Positions 1 through 12,346 of a stretch of 64,000 nucleotides of DNA are shown piece after piece. This DNA is from Marisa cornuarietis (Eukaryota; Mollusca; Gastropoda; Architaenioglossa; Ampullariidae). Every line of letters begins with the position of its first letter. The first letter of the stretch is position 1. Position numbers and translations under genes: made by a program. The stretch is from contig SMMW01000009.1 in the NCBI GenBank assembly GCA_004794655.1, positions 1,262,501 to 1,326,500 on the forward strand, read 5' to 3'. Under the pieces are notes generated by a model. That model was not told where the DNA came from. It made no database searches and was given only the letters and a program-made list of their open reading frames with translations.

Positions 1-1
1 A

Positions 2-238
2 CTTCTGAATTGTATTTACCAGCACAAATTAAGTGATTCCGTTCCAAACATTGCCATCATGCTTCGCATTTTCCCAACAATTAGAGTCAGCGTTGCTACC
101 TGAGAAAGAAGCTTCTCCAAGTTGAAGCTAATCAAGAACTATTTGCGATCCACAATGAGTAATTTACGATTGACAAATCTTGCCATTTTGTCAATAGAAC
201 ATGGCCTCGTCAATAGGATTGATTTTAATAGTGATTAA
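2..238 (+). pseudogene. hAT-superfamily transposase, C-terminal dimerisation domain (broken)
   Basis: Reading from base 2 gives a frame ending at the TAA at 236-238 that carries the usual end of animal hAT transposases: an IAIMLRIFPT stretch, a serine/threonine-rich turn, then ERSFSKLKLIKNYLRSTM and the LTNLAILSIEHGL tail. In the family this region mediates transposase dimerisation. A single in-frame TGA sits where the family normally has an alanine or serine just before ERSFSKLK; the rest is open, so decay looks limited. The catalytic core and zinc finger would lie left of the window. It could alternatively be a domesticated ZMYM-like gene fragment, but the stop argues for a dead transposon. 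Confidence 0.85.
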
Positions 239-448
239 TAGCTTTGCTAGTCAAAAGGTATGTAAGTTGTGTCTGTAGTCTATAGGTTAAAACATTCATG
301 ATTCTGTGCTTGAAATATAACTTATGTTAACATTAAACGACAAAATAAAATGTTTGCTTTCAATTCAATTTATTATTATTATTATTGGGGCATCAACGGC
401 AGGTCCGCACCAGACACCAAATGCCCTAGCTAATACGCTGGGTATGAG
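239..448 (+). mobile_element. Probable 3' noncoding end of the same hAT element
   Basis: AT-rich sequence follows the transposase stop, then a short ATT run (about 370-386) and a GC-richer block around 388-450 starting ggggcatcaacggcag. Elements of this hAT type often end in a similar short GC-rich terminal block. I cannot see the left terminal repeat because it would be outside the window, so the boundary is a guess. Confidence 0.35.
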
Positions 449-499
449 TTGTCACTTCTTTCATTCTTTGCATTGCCATACCCTTTGGCACAGAGCAGT

Positions 500-1873
500 G
501 AGAGTCTTTGTTGCTTCACTCCCTCCCTGCTTATCAAGACCAGGCGACCCTTAAGACTGCGTTCTACTGTAGACTTTTACCGCAGATTCGATGGTTCTAG
601 TCTGGTTGTTTTGAAGGATGTTAGCGTCTGTATTTAGCTGGACGTTGCACAGGTCTTTGCAATATTCAGTCCATCGGTTGAGTACAGCAGTGCTTTCTGT
701 AAGAAGGTGGCTATTGCTGTCCTCGAAGATATCTTGGTGAGTGGTTGGCAGGTCTTTTTGCTGTATCCCCATGCCATTACTTCCTCTATGGTCCAGCATT
801 GCCCCTCAGTCCACTTCTCCCTAGCTGTCTTCATACCTACCATAATGGCACAATTCCCTTCTTTGTATTTGGAGGCTGCTTTGGGTTTGCTTTTCCCTTT
901 TATCTTCAAGGCGGTCCTTTGGTCACAGAGATGTATGGCTTTTTCGTGACCCAGAGTTGCTTCGTCTTTCTTTGACGCCATAGTTCTTTCTGGGTTGTTA
1001 ACAGTAGTACCTCTTTGATGTTTATAGGGAGTGTGATGTATCGCAGCCTACCAAATTAACTGCGCGAATTTACGTCTCATTGGCATTGAAGATTTTTGTA
1101 GCGTTTGGTTCTCAAATTAAAGTCGATTTGGTTATGACTAATCCATTTGGCGAATGCCAAGTTGCCGTCCTCGATTTCTTTTTTGGGAATGTAGGGTATT
1201 GGGTAAGGTGATTTGACGACTGTGCAAATTCTAGGAGCCTGAGGTCCTTGTCTTTAGTTTTGTCAAGGCCAAATTCACCCACCGGTCTTGCCCATTACTG
1301 GCTTGGGTCTGGGCTAGCCATGGCGTTCCAGTCATTGAGTACAACGAGGATGTCTTTGTTGGTACTGCCTCGATAACCTTGTCCAGCTGCTGGTAAAACT
1401 CCTCCACTTCGTTGTCTTAGTGCATGTAGGTCTGAGCATATTCTTAGACAATGGTGACATTATGAGGCCTGGCAGAGATGCGACTGGAGATTTACTGTCG
1501 GGTATGGGTATATACATGATGACTCTCTGACCTCATCCCTATATACGAGGAAGCCCACGCCATGCTCGTATTGGGCATGCTCCCAACTGTACCAGAGCTT
1601 TTGGCCCTTCTCAGTTCCTTTCTTCCCAAATCTTGGCCATTTGACCTCCACCAGTCCCACAAGGTCCCTCTGCTGCCGTTATAGCTCATGGATAAGGTGT
1701 TTCACTTCAGTGCACTGGTGTAATGTGCGGACGTTCCGCATACCACTAAATGTTACCTCTCTCAACTTGATGTTCGCTTTGGTCCCAGAAGCACATTTTT
1801 CGCTAACCTCACCTTGGAGTCTGCCAGTAGGGTGCAAAGTCGTTGTTGATCCGGGCTTCGACCAATCTGGCAT
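500..1873 (-). mobile_element. Non-LTR retrotransposon, endonuclease half (degenerate)
   Basis: On the minus strand, successive frames spell the domain order of an APE-type endonuclease/reverse-transcriptase polyprotein. MRNVRTLHQ near 1690-1745 is the start of the endonuclease; VGLVEVKWP and KLWYSWEHAQYEHGVGF lie at 1560-1660; VVLNDWNA near 1320-1350 matches the family's GDWNA motif; a KKSRTATWHSPNGL-like stretch near 1140-1190 matches the endonuclease end. From 981 down to 551 comes the linker before the reverse transcriptase (AREKWTEGQCWTIEE, then LNRWTEYCKDLCN). Several frameshifts and stops show it is dead. The reverse transcriptase is missing where the sequence stops near 500, an unusual 3' truncation. 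Clade is not resolved by eye. Confidence 0.85.
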
Positions 1874-4400
1874 GAAAGATACATATAATTTTTATATTTT
1901 ATTTATTTAATCGCCCCATTATGAATATGAATATATTGTTTTTTTCTAAATAGTCAGGCACAAGAAATATTAAAAATTGTTGTTAATTTTTTTTAAATTT
2001 AATTTTCAGATGATCAAGCGATTATCCAGTGTTTGTTGGTGTCGTATTGTGAAAGATATTATAAAAAGTGACTGGAAACAATAAATACAAAGGACCAGCT
2101 TACATTGGTTGACTAATCATTTAATTATGTTATCATTTTAATTATTTAATTAAATGACAATGGTGACAAAGTAGATGTGTCACGCAACTAGAGAATACAC
2201 TTGACTCAAAAATAGCCAAAGTACGCCATTAACCCTCTAACCAGAATTTAACCAATTAGTTAACTAATTAGTCAAACACAGGAAGCAGCTTTCTCAAGTC
2301 TGGAACGTAGTCACCTGTCTAAACTCCTTAAATGTTCACGAATAGGCTGGGGAAGAAGGAGTAAAAGTGGCACCAGGTGCACAGCACTTAATTTGCTGAT
2401 TGATTGCCTGCGTAAAGCTCGATGGAGGTGACTGTCACAGACTACCAGAAGAAAGCGAGGGCACGAACAAGGCGACCCCAGGTGCCGCTAACTCTTGAAT
2501 ACTCGACGTCTGGAATACTAGTGCGGTGTGATGCATGGCACAATAATAAGACTTAAGCCTGCCTTGGTGGAAGGGTCTGCATTTGTCTCCTGTTGAAGTT
2601 AGTTGCTTTACCTTAAAGCATTGAGCCGTGACGATGTTCTCTGCGGGCGTTCTGCATTTTCCCCATTTGTATTCACTTTCTTTCTTAGACTTTCCCTTCT
2701 TTCCTTGAGGACATCTATCTTCTAAAGTTCTTTCGTACGCTTCCTTTCCCCCCGTAGCCAAACATTTTTCCGGTACATCAAAGGAAATAGAAAAGGCATG
2801 TTAAAAATTACCAGCTTACTTCACAAAACCCACCCAAAGTCCTGACGATTTTGGTCTGTTCTATATTGCTTAGAAAGTATTTATATAGTTATACGATTAA
2901 CTGTATTATGCCCTATTTGTCCCGTGTGCAGGAAGTTCTTGTCATTTGCTCTTTAATATGCTGAATGTTTCTTTCTGTGTTTTCTAGCAATGTTATAATA
3001 AGTTACATGTATAACTCTCAGACAACAGAAACACAACACGCAAAAAAAAAATTCCACACATTATTGTTGAATGTATTAGAATACAGACTAGTGAGGCATT
3101 AACCGTTTCTGTGCAAGAGAATCTTCCGTCAATCAGGTCAATCTGAATTGGACTTGGTAGTCGTTGTGAAAAAGGATCATCAAGTTGAATAGAAGACCCA
3201 CATCTTAAAAGAACACCGAAGCTGAGAACAAAAGGCCGTCGTTAAATACAGACCAACGTTTGACCAAGTTTCGCAAGATTTTTATAAATAGAACCATCAT
3301 AAAAAACACTTTACCAACTTAATCAAAAGTTCCTCCGGTTCAAAAGAACTTCAAGAAAAGTAACACAGTCACACCAGCAAACTGTTGGCGGCAGAAAACG
3401 TTGGAGCAAGAAATAAAACCCAGCGGGCTGCTGTCATCCGAGACCAGAGCGGTCCAGAGACAACAAAAACGCACGAGATTTTAAAGCAGAGGCTTGAAAG
3501 AATTTCACGCAAACACGTGCACTCCTTTCTGGCGCGCTGGACGCGAACTCGGAAGAATGAAAGTGGTTAGAAAAAAAAAGAATCGAAAAAAGATAAAACG
3601 TGTAAAGTGGAAATTACCTCCGAAACCTAAGGGAATCAGACAGTTCCAGCAGTGTTGCTGTTAAAGCAGCTGTCTCGCGGGGGTTACAGCGAGGACAACC
3701 GTGAACTGTCGGGGTTGGTCCTAGACACCACAGGACAAGTGGCCAATGTCAGGTGAACTCCGGGGAACGACATTATTGAGACATTCCATTACATCGTGAA
3801 TGACACAAATACAGAACTGCATTTCAAAACAAAACTTTCAAATAAATTATTTAATTACCACGTCTCCTCGGGTACGTCTCTAAAAAAAACAAATCAATTG
3901 AACAGGTAAGCAAATGACTGAATTACATTAAAAAACTTAATAATAATTCTCACAGGAGAGGATATGTTTTTCTGTCAAAAGCACTGAAGTTTCTCAGATT
4001 AAGAGACACTTCTTCCGCCATATTCCTCCTTCATCCGATTACCACAACCAAACGGACAGGTTGAAAATAATGCTCACGGACGCAAAGCCCTAGCTATATC
4101 CACTTTCAGTTCTCAGAAGCATTTCGGAACTTGGTCTTTATTTTGCCTCAGCTCTCCTAACATTGTCTCACGTGTCCAGTAAATCGGGTGGATGCTCTGC
4201 TATTACGCGGAGCACTGCCAGCAAACAACTTGGACCTCAGACAGACTGCCAGTTCCCTCCAGCACTTATTTCCTTGCAGGCGTCCAGAATAATGTTTGTT
4301 CAGTTGGAGCTGCTATTAGATTAAAGAAGAAAAAAAAACTTCCTTTTCTTCAAAATTTCAGAGGTCACACTGAAGACATCACATGCAAAAGAGTCGTTTA
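1874..4400. other. Unassigned, AT-rich with small open frames
   Basis: 1900-2300 is very AT-rich with TTAATTA-type palindromes. A minus-strand frame at 2435-2761 (108 codons, Lys/Glu-rich start) and a plus-strand frame at 3385-3570 (61 codons, basic) are open, but I recognise neither and see no convincing splice pair around them. Nothing else stands out. Confidence 0.5.
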
Positions 4401-6337
4401 ACTCCCATCTCAATATTATTTTTTTTAAATTTATATAGGACACCTTAAACCTCTAAAAGTGCTGTCCAATCTTTATAACTCCATTCTTCCAAGCCTTTTC
4501 GTTAGGAGTAGCAGAAAAAGTATTTAATGGTTTAAATGGTTTAAATCGACACTGATTTGAAACAAATGTTAGAATCTGAATCTAATATACCACAAAACCC
4601 CTGACAAGCATCGATTTTCGGTGAACCCAAAGTGGCGAAGACTAGATGCAAACGGAGGACATTGATGATGTATGTTTATGCTTCGGCATTCACAGAGAAT
4701 GGCGGGATTTTTTTTTTTTGCCAACAAGTTACTCTTTGAGAAGCACCGAGTTCAAAGGTAAAAGCCAAAACATGGAAATTTCCGGGGACAAGAGAGGAAG
4801 GAAGAAAGGTTTGCTGAACAAGTAAAAAATCTGGACAGGTCGAGTAAGTGAAAGTAGCATCCAGCAGTTGATGACAAAATTCTGGAATGGTGGAACATTT
4901 ACTTGTCAGCGAACCATTAGCGACCAAGGAGACTGTTTTATCGGGGCTTGGAACTTTTATCAGTTCACCAGTCTCCCCTCTGTCTCGTTGTCTCTGTTAT
5001 TTTTCCTCTTTCTCCTTGTATATGCACGTGTGGGGGCTTTGTCTCTCAGCACCGTCTGGAGCTCCGACAAAACAAATGGATACAAGGATGAAAGAGGTAA
5101 TAAATGAGCATTGGTCATGACGAAAGCATGTTTAGCTGGCTTGTACCACACACTGATGTGAATTTACTTTGGTAGTGGTTCGTGCACGAAACCAAAGACT
5201 TGACAACAGAAACAGAAGATCAGATACCAGGCAGACGACAAGATAGGAGGAAGGGAACGGGAAAGACCGGGAGGGAGGTCTTCATGAAGTCTTGACTCAC
5301 CGCTATACAGAATTATCCAGAAGTATCCATCCTCGGCTACCCAGTATTATTTCAACAAAATAACACGGAAGGTAGTCACTACCTCTGCATATTTTTTACC
5401 CCCCGATATACTGCATAGGACAAATTTAAGTTCGTGGATGCGGTATCGATTATTCATGCTACCAAACACGCTGCCACACATGCAAACAAAATTTTCGGTG
5501 TCATATATCTATTCGTTTTGTCAACAAACCTATTCATAGAGTCAAGCCATCAATTTCTTGGGTAAAATCATACGGGTAATCAAACGTATGCACAGTCGGA
5601 CATTTTCAAAGCTAAAGTCGGGCGAAAGAGTCTTTAGCTCCAGCACAGGAACCGTGGACGACCTGAAAGTGGTCTGGGATCGCCAGGACTACGCTTACAT
5701 TACTATGTCATTCCTGGTTCCGATGTCGTAGCCCAGGACTCACAAAAGACTGGTTTCTTGTCGGCACGAGTCCTTAATGGAAAAGAGCAATCACTCTTAG
5801 CTAAAAACTGGGAACCGCGAAGAGAGATTTAAACACAAGCGATCCCGGCGACAGATGAAGAGGTAGGCAAACAGTTCGGTTATCAATAGCTGAGTTTACT
5901 TTGGATAATGGAGAAGAAAATGATGGCAAGGTACTTTCACCGAGAAGCTTCTCACAAACTCGACGTTTCTTTTAAGGAAAATTTTGTTAAATGCTTTGCA
6001 GCGACCACGAAGAAATCAGGTAAGAATGTGTGCCAAGATGTTTGATTTGTCCACTGTGTAGGCAAGAAGTCAAAGTGTACCTCTGTCGAAATACGAGCTC
6101 ACAATCAAGACGTAAACAATAACAGATCCCATGTAGTTAAGTCTTATACTGATAGCATTTTTTGCTGGGTTGGCCCAACATTGTCATAATTTGTGAGATG
6201 TCCTGGCACGAAGGAGATGATATTTTGTTCCGAGCTGCCCTGAATTGTCCTTTGGGACAAATAAAGTCTTATCCTATTCAAAAACAAATATTTCGCCAAG
6301 GTGTATATTTTATATGTTTTCATGCGAGTTGTTATAG

Positions 6338-6338
<1 letters not shown>
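4401..6338. other. Unassigned intergenic or intronic sequence
   Basis: No domain, RNA gene or clear repeat was recognised. Short open frames around 4676-5150 overlap on both strands and look like chance. A motif CGTAGCCCAGGACTCA near 5729-5744 resembles part of the tRNA-like segment at 53820-53905. Confidence 0.5.

Positions 6339-6404
<66 letters not shown>
6339..6404. repeat. (CA)n microsatellite
   Basis: About 33 uninterrupted CA units. It produces poly-Thr/His or Cys/Val frames on the two strands, which are artefacts of the repeat and not genes. Confidence 0.97.
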
Positions 6405-6405
<1 letters not shown>

Positions 6406-6552
6406 TTTTACCATTTAAAAAAAGCAACCATTACGCTTGTTTTTTGCGTCAGTCATTTGTCCCTCGTCTGGTGCCGGTCGTTGGGGCGAGCACATGGATA
6501 TACGCACCAGCTGACAAGACCCGCCACTCACGCCTCGTTTAGGCGACAGTGA

Positions 6553-6640
6553 GCGCGCGCGCACACACACACACACACTCTCACACTCACGCACGAACAC
6601 CCATGCACACACGCACGCACGCACATGCGCGCGCACTTGA
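6553..6640. repeat. Imperfect GC/CA alternating purine-pyrimidine tract
   Basis: Runs of GCGCGC, CACACA, (GCAC)n and CGCGCGCAC alternate with few breaks. It lies about 150 bases from the pure CA tract at 6339-6404 and directly beside the 3' end of the retrotransposon on the minus strand, so part may have grown from that element's tail. Confidence 0.75.
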
Positions 6641-7960
6641 CCGGTACTAGTCGCTAGAGGGAACAAATACTGACGCGACAGTTTACAAGGTTCTCTACTT
6701 AGTCGTACGTTGAGTGATAGGAGGTTCTGCACAAGGCCGATCAGTCCATCCCTTCATGTTTGTAAGCTACGTCTGCGTCGACCTCCGTCGAAAGTACTTT
6801 GAATGACAGTCTTCGAAAGAGTGTCGCGCTGGGTCACATGGCCAAACCAGACCAGCTTACTCCGCTTGACTGTTGTGAATAATGGTTCCTAGTGTCCTAC
6901 GTGTGGCGACAATGCTTCATGCAAAGTCACAGGTTTTATGTCCCCCGTGCGAAATCCGGAGTAGCGTCCTCAGGCACTTGATCTCGAATGGTTGGACTCT
7001 TTTCTCCGTATCGGCAAGCAGGGTCTAAGTTTCACATCCACGAAGCAGGATCGGTACTACGATGGACTTGTACAGATTATACTTCGTAGTAAATCTGATG
7101 TCATGGCGCCAGACCCTGTCCAGCCTGGCCATTGACGTTGTTGCTGTCGCGATCCTGATGCAGATATCTGTCATTGAGCTGCCGTCTTCGGAGAGGGTGG
7201 CTAGAAAGTACTTAAAACTGTTTACATATTCGTCCGTACCACATTCATAAATATGTCTGCCGTGTCGTTGTCGATGATAATGACAGTGCTGGTCTCCATT
7301 CCATATTCGTTAGAGCTGTCAATCTGTTGATAAGGTCTTGGAGTTCTTTGTCAGTGCTTGCTATCAGATCGATGTCGTTGCAAAAAGTAGTTGCATATCG
7401 GCCTTCCACTAATAAAAATGGAAGTGTGATTGTCATGAGGAGTTTACGCATGATATTATCCAAGAAGACGTAGAGCAGCACAGGTGATAGGGTCCACCCT
7501 TGGCGTAGGCCTGCTGTGCTAAAGTAAGCTTCTGTGTCTTTTATATCCAGCAGTATTCTTCTTGTTGAGCTGTTATACAGCGCTTCGATGACTTGGACAA
7601 GACCTTCGATGCAATTTTTTAATCACATGCCATACTCCTTAGTGTCAGTCTCTGTCAGAAGCCTTTTTAAAGTCTATGAAGATGTGATAGAGGTCCAGCG
7701 GATGCAAAGATGCTTCACTATCAGGATGCAACAGTTGCAGATTTGCTCAACTGTGCTCCTACCTTGTCTGAAGCCAGCCTGTCCGTGTGCTATCAGTTCC
7801 TCAGCACTGGTGCTGATGCGGTTCTTCATTACTTCCAGCACGATTGTGCTTGAGTGTTTGATAAGGCTTATAGTTCTGTAGTTCTGTTACTGTTTGTTGC
7901 TACCTTTTCTTGGAAGGGGTATGAATAGAGAAAACGTCCATTCTTTGGGCCATTCTCTGT
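6640..7960 (-). mobile_element. Non-LTR retrotransposon, reverse transcriptase and C-terminus (degenerate)
   Basis: Read on the minus strand, 7960 to 6640 follows the reverse-transcriptase order across shifting frames: a PLPKK-like start near 7910, FIDFKKA near 7670, LVQVIEALYNSSTRRILLD at 7540-7600, GLRQG.TLSPVLLYVFLDNIM at 7440-7520, the catalytic box at about 7365-7385, a SFKYFLATL-like stretch near 7200, a LLRGCET-like stretch near 7050, and the C-terminal KLVWFGHVTQRDTLSKTVIQ at about 6785-6850, ending in LSLNVRLSREPCKLSR. The catalytic box reads FCND where active enzymes have FADD, so the first aspartate is lost. The endonuclease is absent, as in normal 5' truncation. Sequence type resembles the copy at 500-1873 and the fragment at 26950-27250. 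Confidence 0.9.
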
Positions 7961-9459
7961 GTTCCCAGACTCTCTGGCATGGAATTAAATCTCAATTGCT
8001 AGCCCTGTTTGGGGTTGTTCTGGTCAACGATTAATGCGAGTCAGAAAATTCCATCCAAATACATTTCAATAGTTTGTAGACATCATAAACAGCATGTTGA
8101 AAGTTGAAACTTCAATTTTGTTTTCAGGAGGCTAACACATCGAGGTCAACACTTTGTTTCTATAAATGCCACATTTATCAAATATTCCAAATTAACATAT
8201 CTTACCCTCTCTCCCATTGGCTCAGCCCTTTAAACGACAATCACGGACAATCCTTTTGTCTGCTGTTGACCTCTTTCAATGATGGTGATATTTGTATACG
8301 TGTATCTCAAAAACTGATGGGTATACCCAGATTTTGGGAAAGGTATTGTGTACTGTGTTTTAACCAATCAGTTAAAAACATTGTACCTCACTAGGCCTTT
8401 AATGAGAGACCCTTAGATGCAATTACTTCAAACTGAAAGTAAATTTTCTCTCTCACAGAGAGAGAAAAGCCTATTTGCCAGTAACAAAACATTCTTATTG
8501 AAAAAACAATACCGAGCATGACGATGTGCTAACATTCGCGAGGATAATTTATAAGAAGATCGTCTAAAAAAAGGAAGAGAAGATAGTAAGGAAATCTAAA
8601 AGGTCGAGAAATTCTGTAAATATATAACCTCACCAACTATAATCAGAACGATGTCTCCTGCCTGATTATTAATCAAGTAAAGAACAATTTTTTTTGCCAC
8701 TGGAAGCAGTGGTGGCAATCCCGGTTTCTGTGTGTCGTGGAGTGTTTTATTCCAGCCAGACGTCTTCAGAAACAGATTCGGTAAATACTTGTTCGTTAGT
8801 AAACATCGCTCCAGCATTTGATCACGCACATTAGATGTTCAGTGACAAGTCAAAACAACTTTCGGCAAACAGTTTCGTGTTGGAACGTATTTTGGAACAG
8901 CTTCCGAGAAGACTCTCGATTGGGAGGAGAGGGGTGAGGGTAATCTCCTTTTTTTTGCGCAGGAAACCGTTTTGCGCATGGACCTCGGACATCAATTTCT
9001 AGGATTCGCCGCAATCTCGCGAGAAGACGTGAACTGGCTTCAGAGCAACTATCCCACGCTTCGATCAAGAACGGGGAAACAGATAAAAATAGAATGGCTG
9101 AACATACTTGGCTGCAGTGGCGTGCCACTAATTTCTAATAACAAATGGCGGCCGGGCGAGATTAACGCGAGAAATGTTTGTCGAGGGTAACGCGACCCTG
9201 ACATGGCAGCCATCAGGGAGGCCCCCGCCCTCTCACATTCCCTCTCATCCCCCGACGTCTCGTGTGTCCGCAATCTGAAAATTGATGTTCTACGTACAAA
9301 TCTCGTAAACCGAAACCAACAAGAGACGGACAAAACGGCCAAAGAGGGAATATTCGAGGAAGGAAGAAAAGTCATCAGAAGCTAAATGCACCTGGAGCTA
9401 CCCCACAGCCATTTGTTGTCCTTACCAGTCACATTTCTAGTCGTAGTAACGTTGAACAG
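7961..9459. other. Unassigned sequence
   Basis: I see no recognisable protein or RNA gene. 8450-8470 holds a short GA run. Overlapping frames on both strands at 8972-9385 are open but give no known domain. Confidence 0.5.
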
Positions 9460-9716
9460 AGCAACAAAGATAAAATGGAACTGGTCGTCCCCTGATTTTC
9501 TTCGGTCGTTAGGGGAGTGAGGAGAGGTATCCGAGACCTCACTTTCCTCGGGGGCACCTCCCGATACTTATCTGCTTCCCTCGCTGCTTTACCTTCCATA
9601 ACCCATTCCATACAGCTCGGTGGGCTGGGTAAAGTTCGCTGCGTCACGTGGGTGTCGAACCAGCAACCTCTGGGTTCGGACGCCAGTGCTTTAGCCCCTC
9701 GCCAATTTGCTTGCCT
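9460..9716 (-). mobile_element. tRNA-derived SINE
   Basis: On the minus strand a head near 9716 reads GGCGAGGGGCTAAAGCACTGG, resembling an RNA polymerase III A box region, followed about 35 bases later by TGGTTCGACACCC, a near-perfect B box. About 180 bases of non-tRNA body follow, including GGGTTATGGAAGG and a GAGG-rich part. The arrangement is that of a tRNA-derived short interspersed element. The 3' boundary is uncertain because no clean tail is visible. No intact cloverleaf is evident, so it is not called as a tRNA gene. Confidence 0.6.
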
Positions 9717-12157
9717 TGGAAAAAGAGAAAAGGAGTCGCTCGATGTTCGCGATGTTCAGAGCACAGCACTCGAACCCTAACACGCGTCGGCAAGATATCC
9801 ACGCAAAATTGTGAGCTTTCTCCAGTGGTACCCAGCTGACTGGAACGGGTAAATGGAGTTGGAAGATGTAAAGGCAACAAGATGCAGGAGATTGATACCA
9901 ACCTCACAAAAAAGCTGACCCCGAGAACAGCTCGGTCTCTAACATCTTACTCCGCAACAACCAAAATCTTAGCGGGACCGCGTTTACCTCTTCAGATACG
10001 AAAACCTTTAGCTCCCTTCAACAGGCTGTGGAATAAAAGCATGCAAAACATCAGAGTAACACCTGTCACCCGTGCCGATAAAGTCAACACCAATTTTGTT
10101 TTCGCAGACTGCATTGTTTCACCTGCACTATTTTGATGTTGAGTCAAGCCTCTGTAATCTCTGTGCAGGAAGAACGTGTCAGAGATGTGAGCACTGTGGT
10201 AGTTATTTGCAGAACAACAGCCATTCAACAGCAGCAGACCGAACGTTTTAATATTTGACCCAAAGGTGTGGGCTACGGTGGTCCTAATAATTCACAGGCA
10301 ACAGAGGCTTCAATCGCTTGCCGATAAACGAACGGAGGCTGAGACCTTGATCTTGATGAAAAGTGTTGTGTAAACAATATTACCGAGCTCTCTCTTTCTA
10401 GGGATCAAGGTGTTTTTGTGTCCAGTTCCTGTGGGTGGATGCGTGTGTGCTAGGAGGGAGTCGAGGTTGTTCGCACTGTTTGTCAAATATGTCAGCAGCA
10501 CGAAAGACTATTTCCAGAATATTTGCAGGTGACTATGAAAGTATTTATTTAGTCCGACAGCAGTGTTCGTGCCGAAAAAATCCACCGAGAGAGATGCGAC
10601 AGAAAAAAGTGTATAAAATTATCTAACAAAACACATTCTGGCATGTTTTGTCAGCCTGGTTTGTCTCCATTGTCTCTTCTTCACAAGGGGAGTGGGTGGG
10701 TGTGTGGGTAGAGGACTGAGAGAGAAGAGAGAAAGATAATGACAGCAAAGGTAAGTGAGTTCTTCGAAAAATAGAGAGAGCAGACTCTTCACAGGAGTGT
10801 ACCTGTAACCTCGTCTGAGCTTGCTGTCGACGAGGGATTTACAATAATAAAAGACTGCGGGCCCGTATGTAAAAGCGTGTGTTAGACATTAACCTCGAAT
10901 GGTCTTACAAGTACTGGTACCCAAGAGAGGGTGATAATTAAACTTAACTAGCTGAACTGTTCCTGAAATATGATTTGGTTTTCAGGGAGTTTTTAATATT
11001 TTATTAGGACTGTTGCGGAAACCTTATGCTCGATGTTAGGACTTGTGTCACACATGGACCCCCACTTCCGGTGAATTTGTATTCGTAACTAAACTAAAAT
11101 TTGGTTTCCTCTTCTTAAATAAAAATAATCTGTGTTACTTAGGGCGAGGACACGTGACAAAATCAGTTTCTCGTGTTTTATGTGGAGTGTGAAAGAGTGC
11201 GCATGCCAGACCGTGTGTATAGATACATATACGAATTTTCCCGCGTTAACTTCTAGAACGAGGCCAAAGCACAGATTCGCTTCCGGTGTAACTATCAACA
11301 TCAGAAAGAAGAGAAGACGATGCGAGCTCTTGTGCTGACGGAGGTACAGAAGCTCAAACTTTATGGTCTGTTGTGTTTTCCGTTTATTGGCTCTAAGTGG
11401 AGGTCGAGGATGTTTTCCAAAAAAAAACCGAAAGAAACAAAAAGTTACTAAGTAACAAATTTGTTGCCAGTCTTTTGTTGACTTTAAGAATGTTATCGCG
11501 ATTCCGCATATTAACTGCTAAATACATCGCCAAGAGTTAACAGCCTACAGCTTCGCTAGAGGGTAAGAACTGGTCTCTGCAAACAGGCAGCAGGCCAGAG
11601 ATATACACGTCTGTGGTGAGTGGTTGTGGCAGAGATAAACTGCAGGAGAAACTCCAGGAAGCATTGCTTGATGTATACAACAATTCACCATTTTGTGTTG
11701 CTCCCTCGAAATCAGACGTTAAACTGGCTTTCACGATCAATTTGCGTACGAGAAACGGTTGTATAAAAAGTTAAAAGAGAAAGATCCGCAAGTTTACAAC
11801 ATTGTACTGTGCCAAAAATGTAAAATGTACTTTTGCTGGAACTGTTCGCTATTGACTCGAATCTCGCGCCACATGTGAGGTGAGGGGGTTCCAAAGACCA
11901 TATTTGATTTCCTGATGGCGCTTGTTCCAGAATAAAATATCGATACCGGGATTCAGGAAAACGTAAATATTATTTTCAAGGTAATTTCATTCCAGATTTG
12001 CTTCCATTAAAACGTTTTCAGATCCTTTAAATGAGTTGTTGTTATCCTTAAACGAGTTTCTGAGTCATTTGCAGGTCCGTTATACACGTCTGTGCACCTG
12101 ACTGCGTACCATTGACTCCGAATACGATTCCGATAGGTAGCGCTCGGGAGAGTAAGA
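9717..12157. other. Unassigned sequence
   Basis: No gene was recognised. Good splice-like strings occur singly (AAAGGTAAGTGAG near 10748-10760; TTTTGTTTTCGCAG near 10096-10109) but I could not join them to any conserved reading frame. Confidence 0.5.
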
Positions 12158-12346
12158 CATATTTTTTTTTTTCTTTTTTTTCTTTTTTTTTTTTTTAGAG
12201 AGGAAAGAGGTAGAGAGAGAGAGGGAAAGAAAGAACTAGAGACAACCTCCCAGCTTCCACTAACTGTGCTTTTGTTTGTTTGTTTGTTTTTTTTTTGTTT
12301 TTTTTTTTTTTTTTTTTTACCCCCTTTTCCTTCCTTTTCTTTTTTT
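12158..12346. repeat. T-rich and polypurine low-complexity tract
   Basis: Two T-rich blocks (12160-12196 and 12268-12347, with TTTG units at the start of the second) enclose a purine block of GA/GGAAA runs (12196-12240). It has the strand asymmetry of a retroelement tail or a simple polypyrimidine tract; no element body was recognised beside it. Confidence 0.85.

Noticed and set aside
6144..6552. Open frames rich in Thr/His or Cys/Val across 6144-6552
   Set aside because: They are produced by the CA microsatellite; periodic dinucleotides stay open in several frames.
9640..9716. Functional tRNA gene
   Set aside because: A and B boxes are present but no cloverleaf with paired acceptor stem could be drawn by eye; a SINE head fits better.
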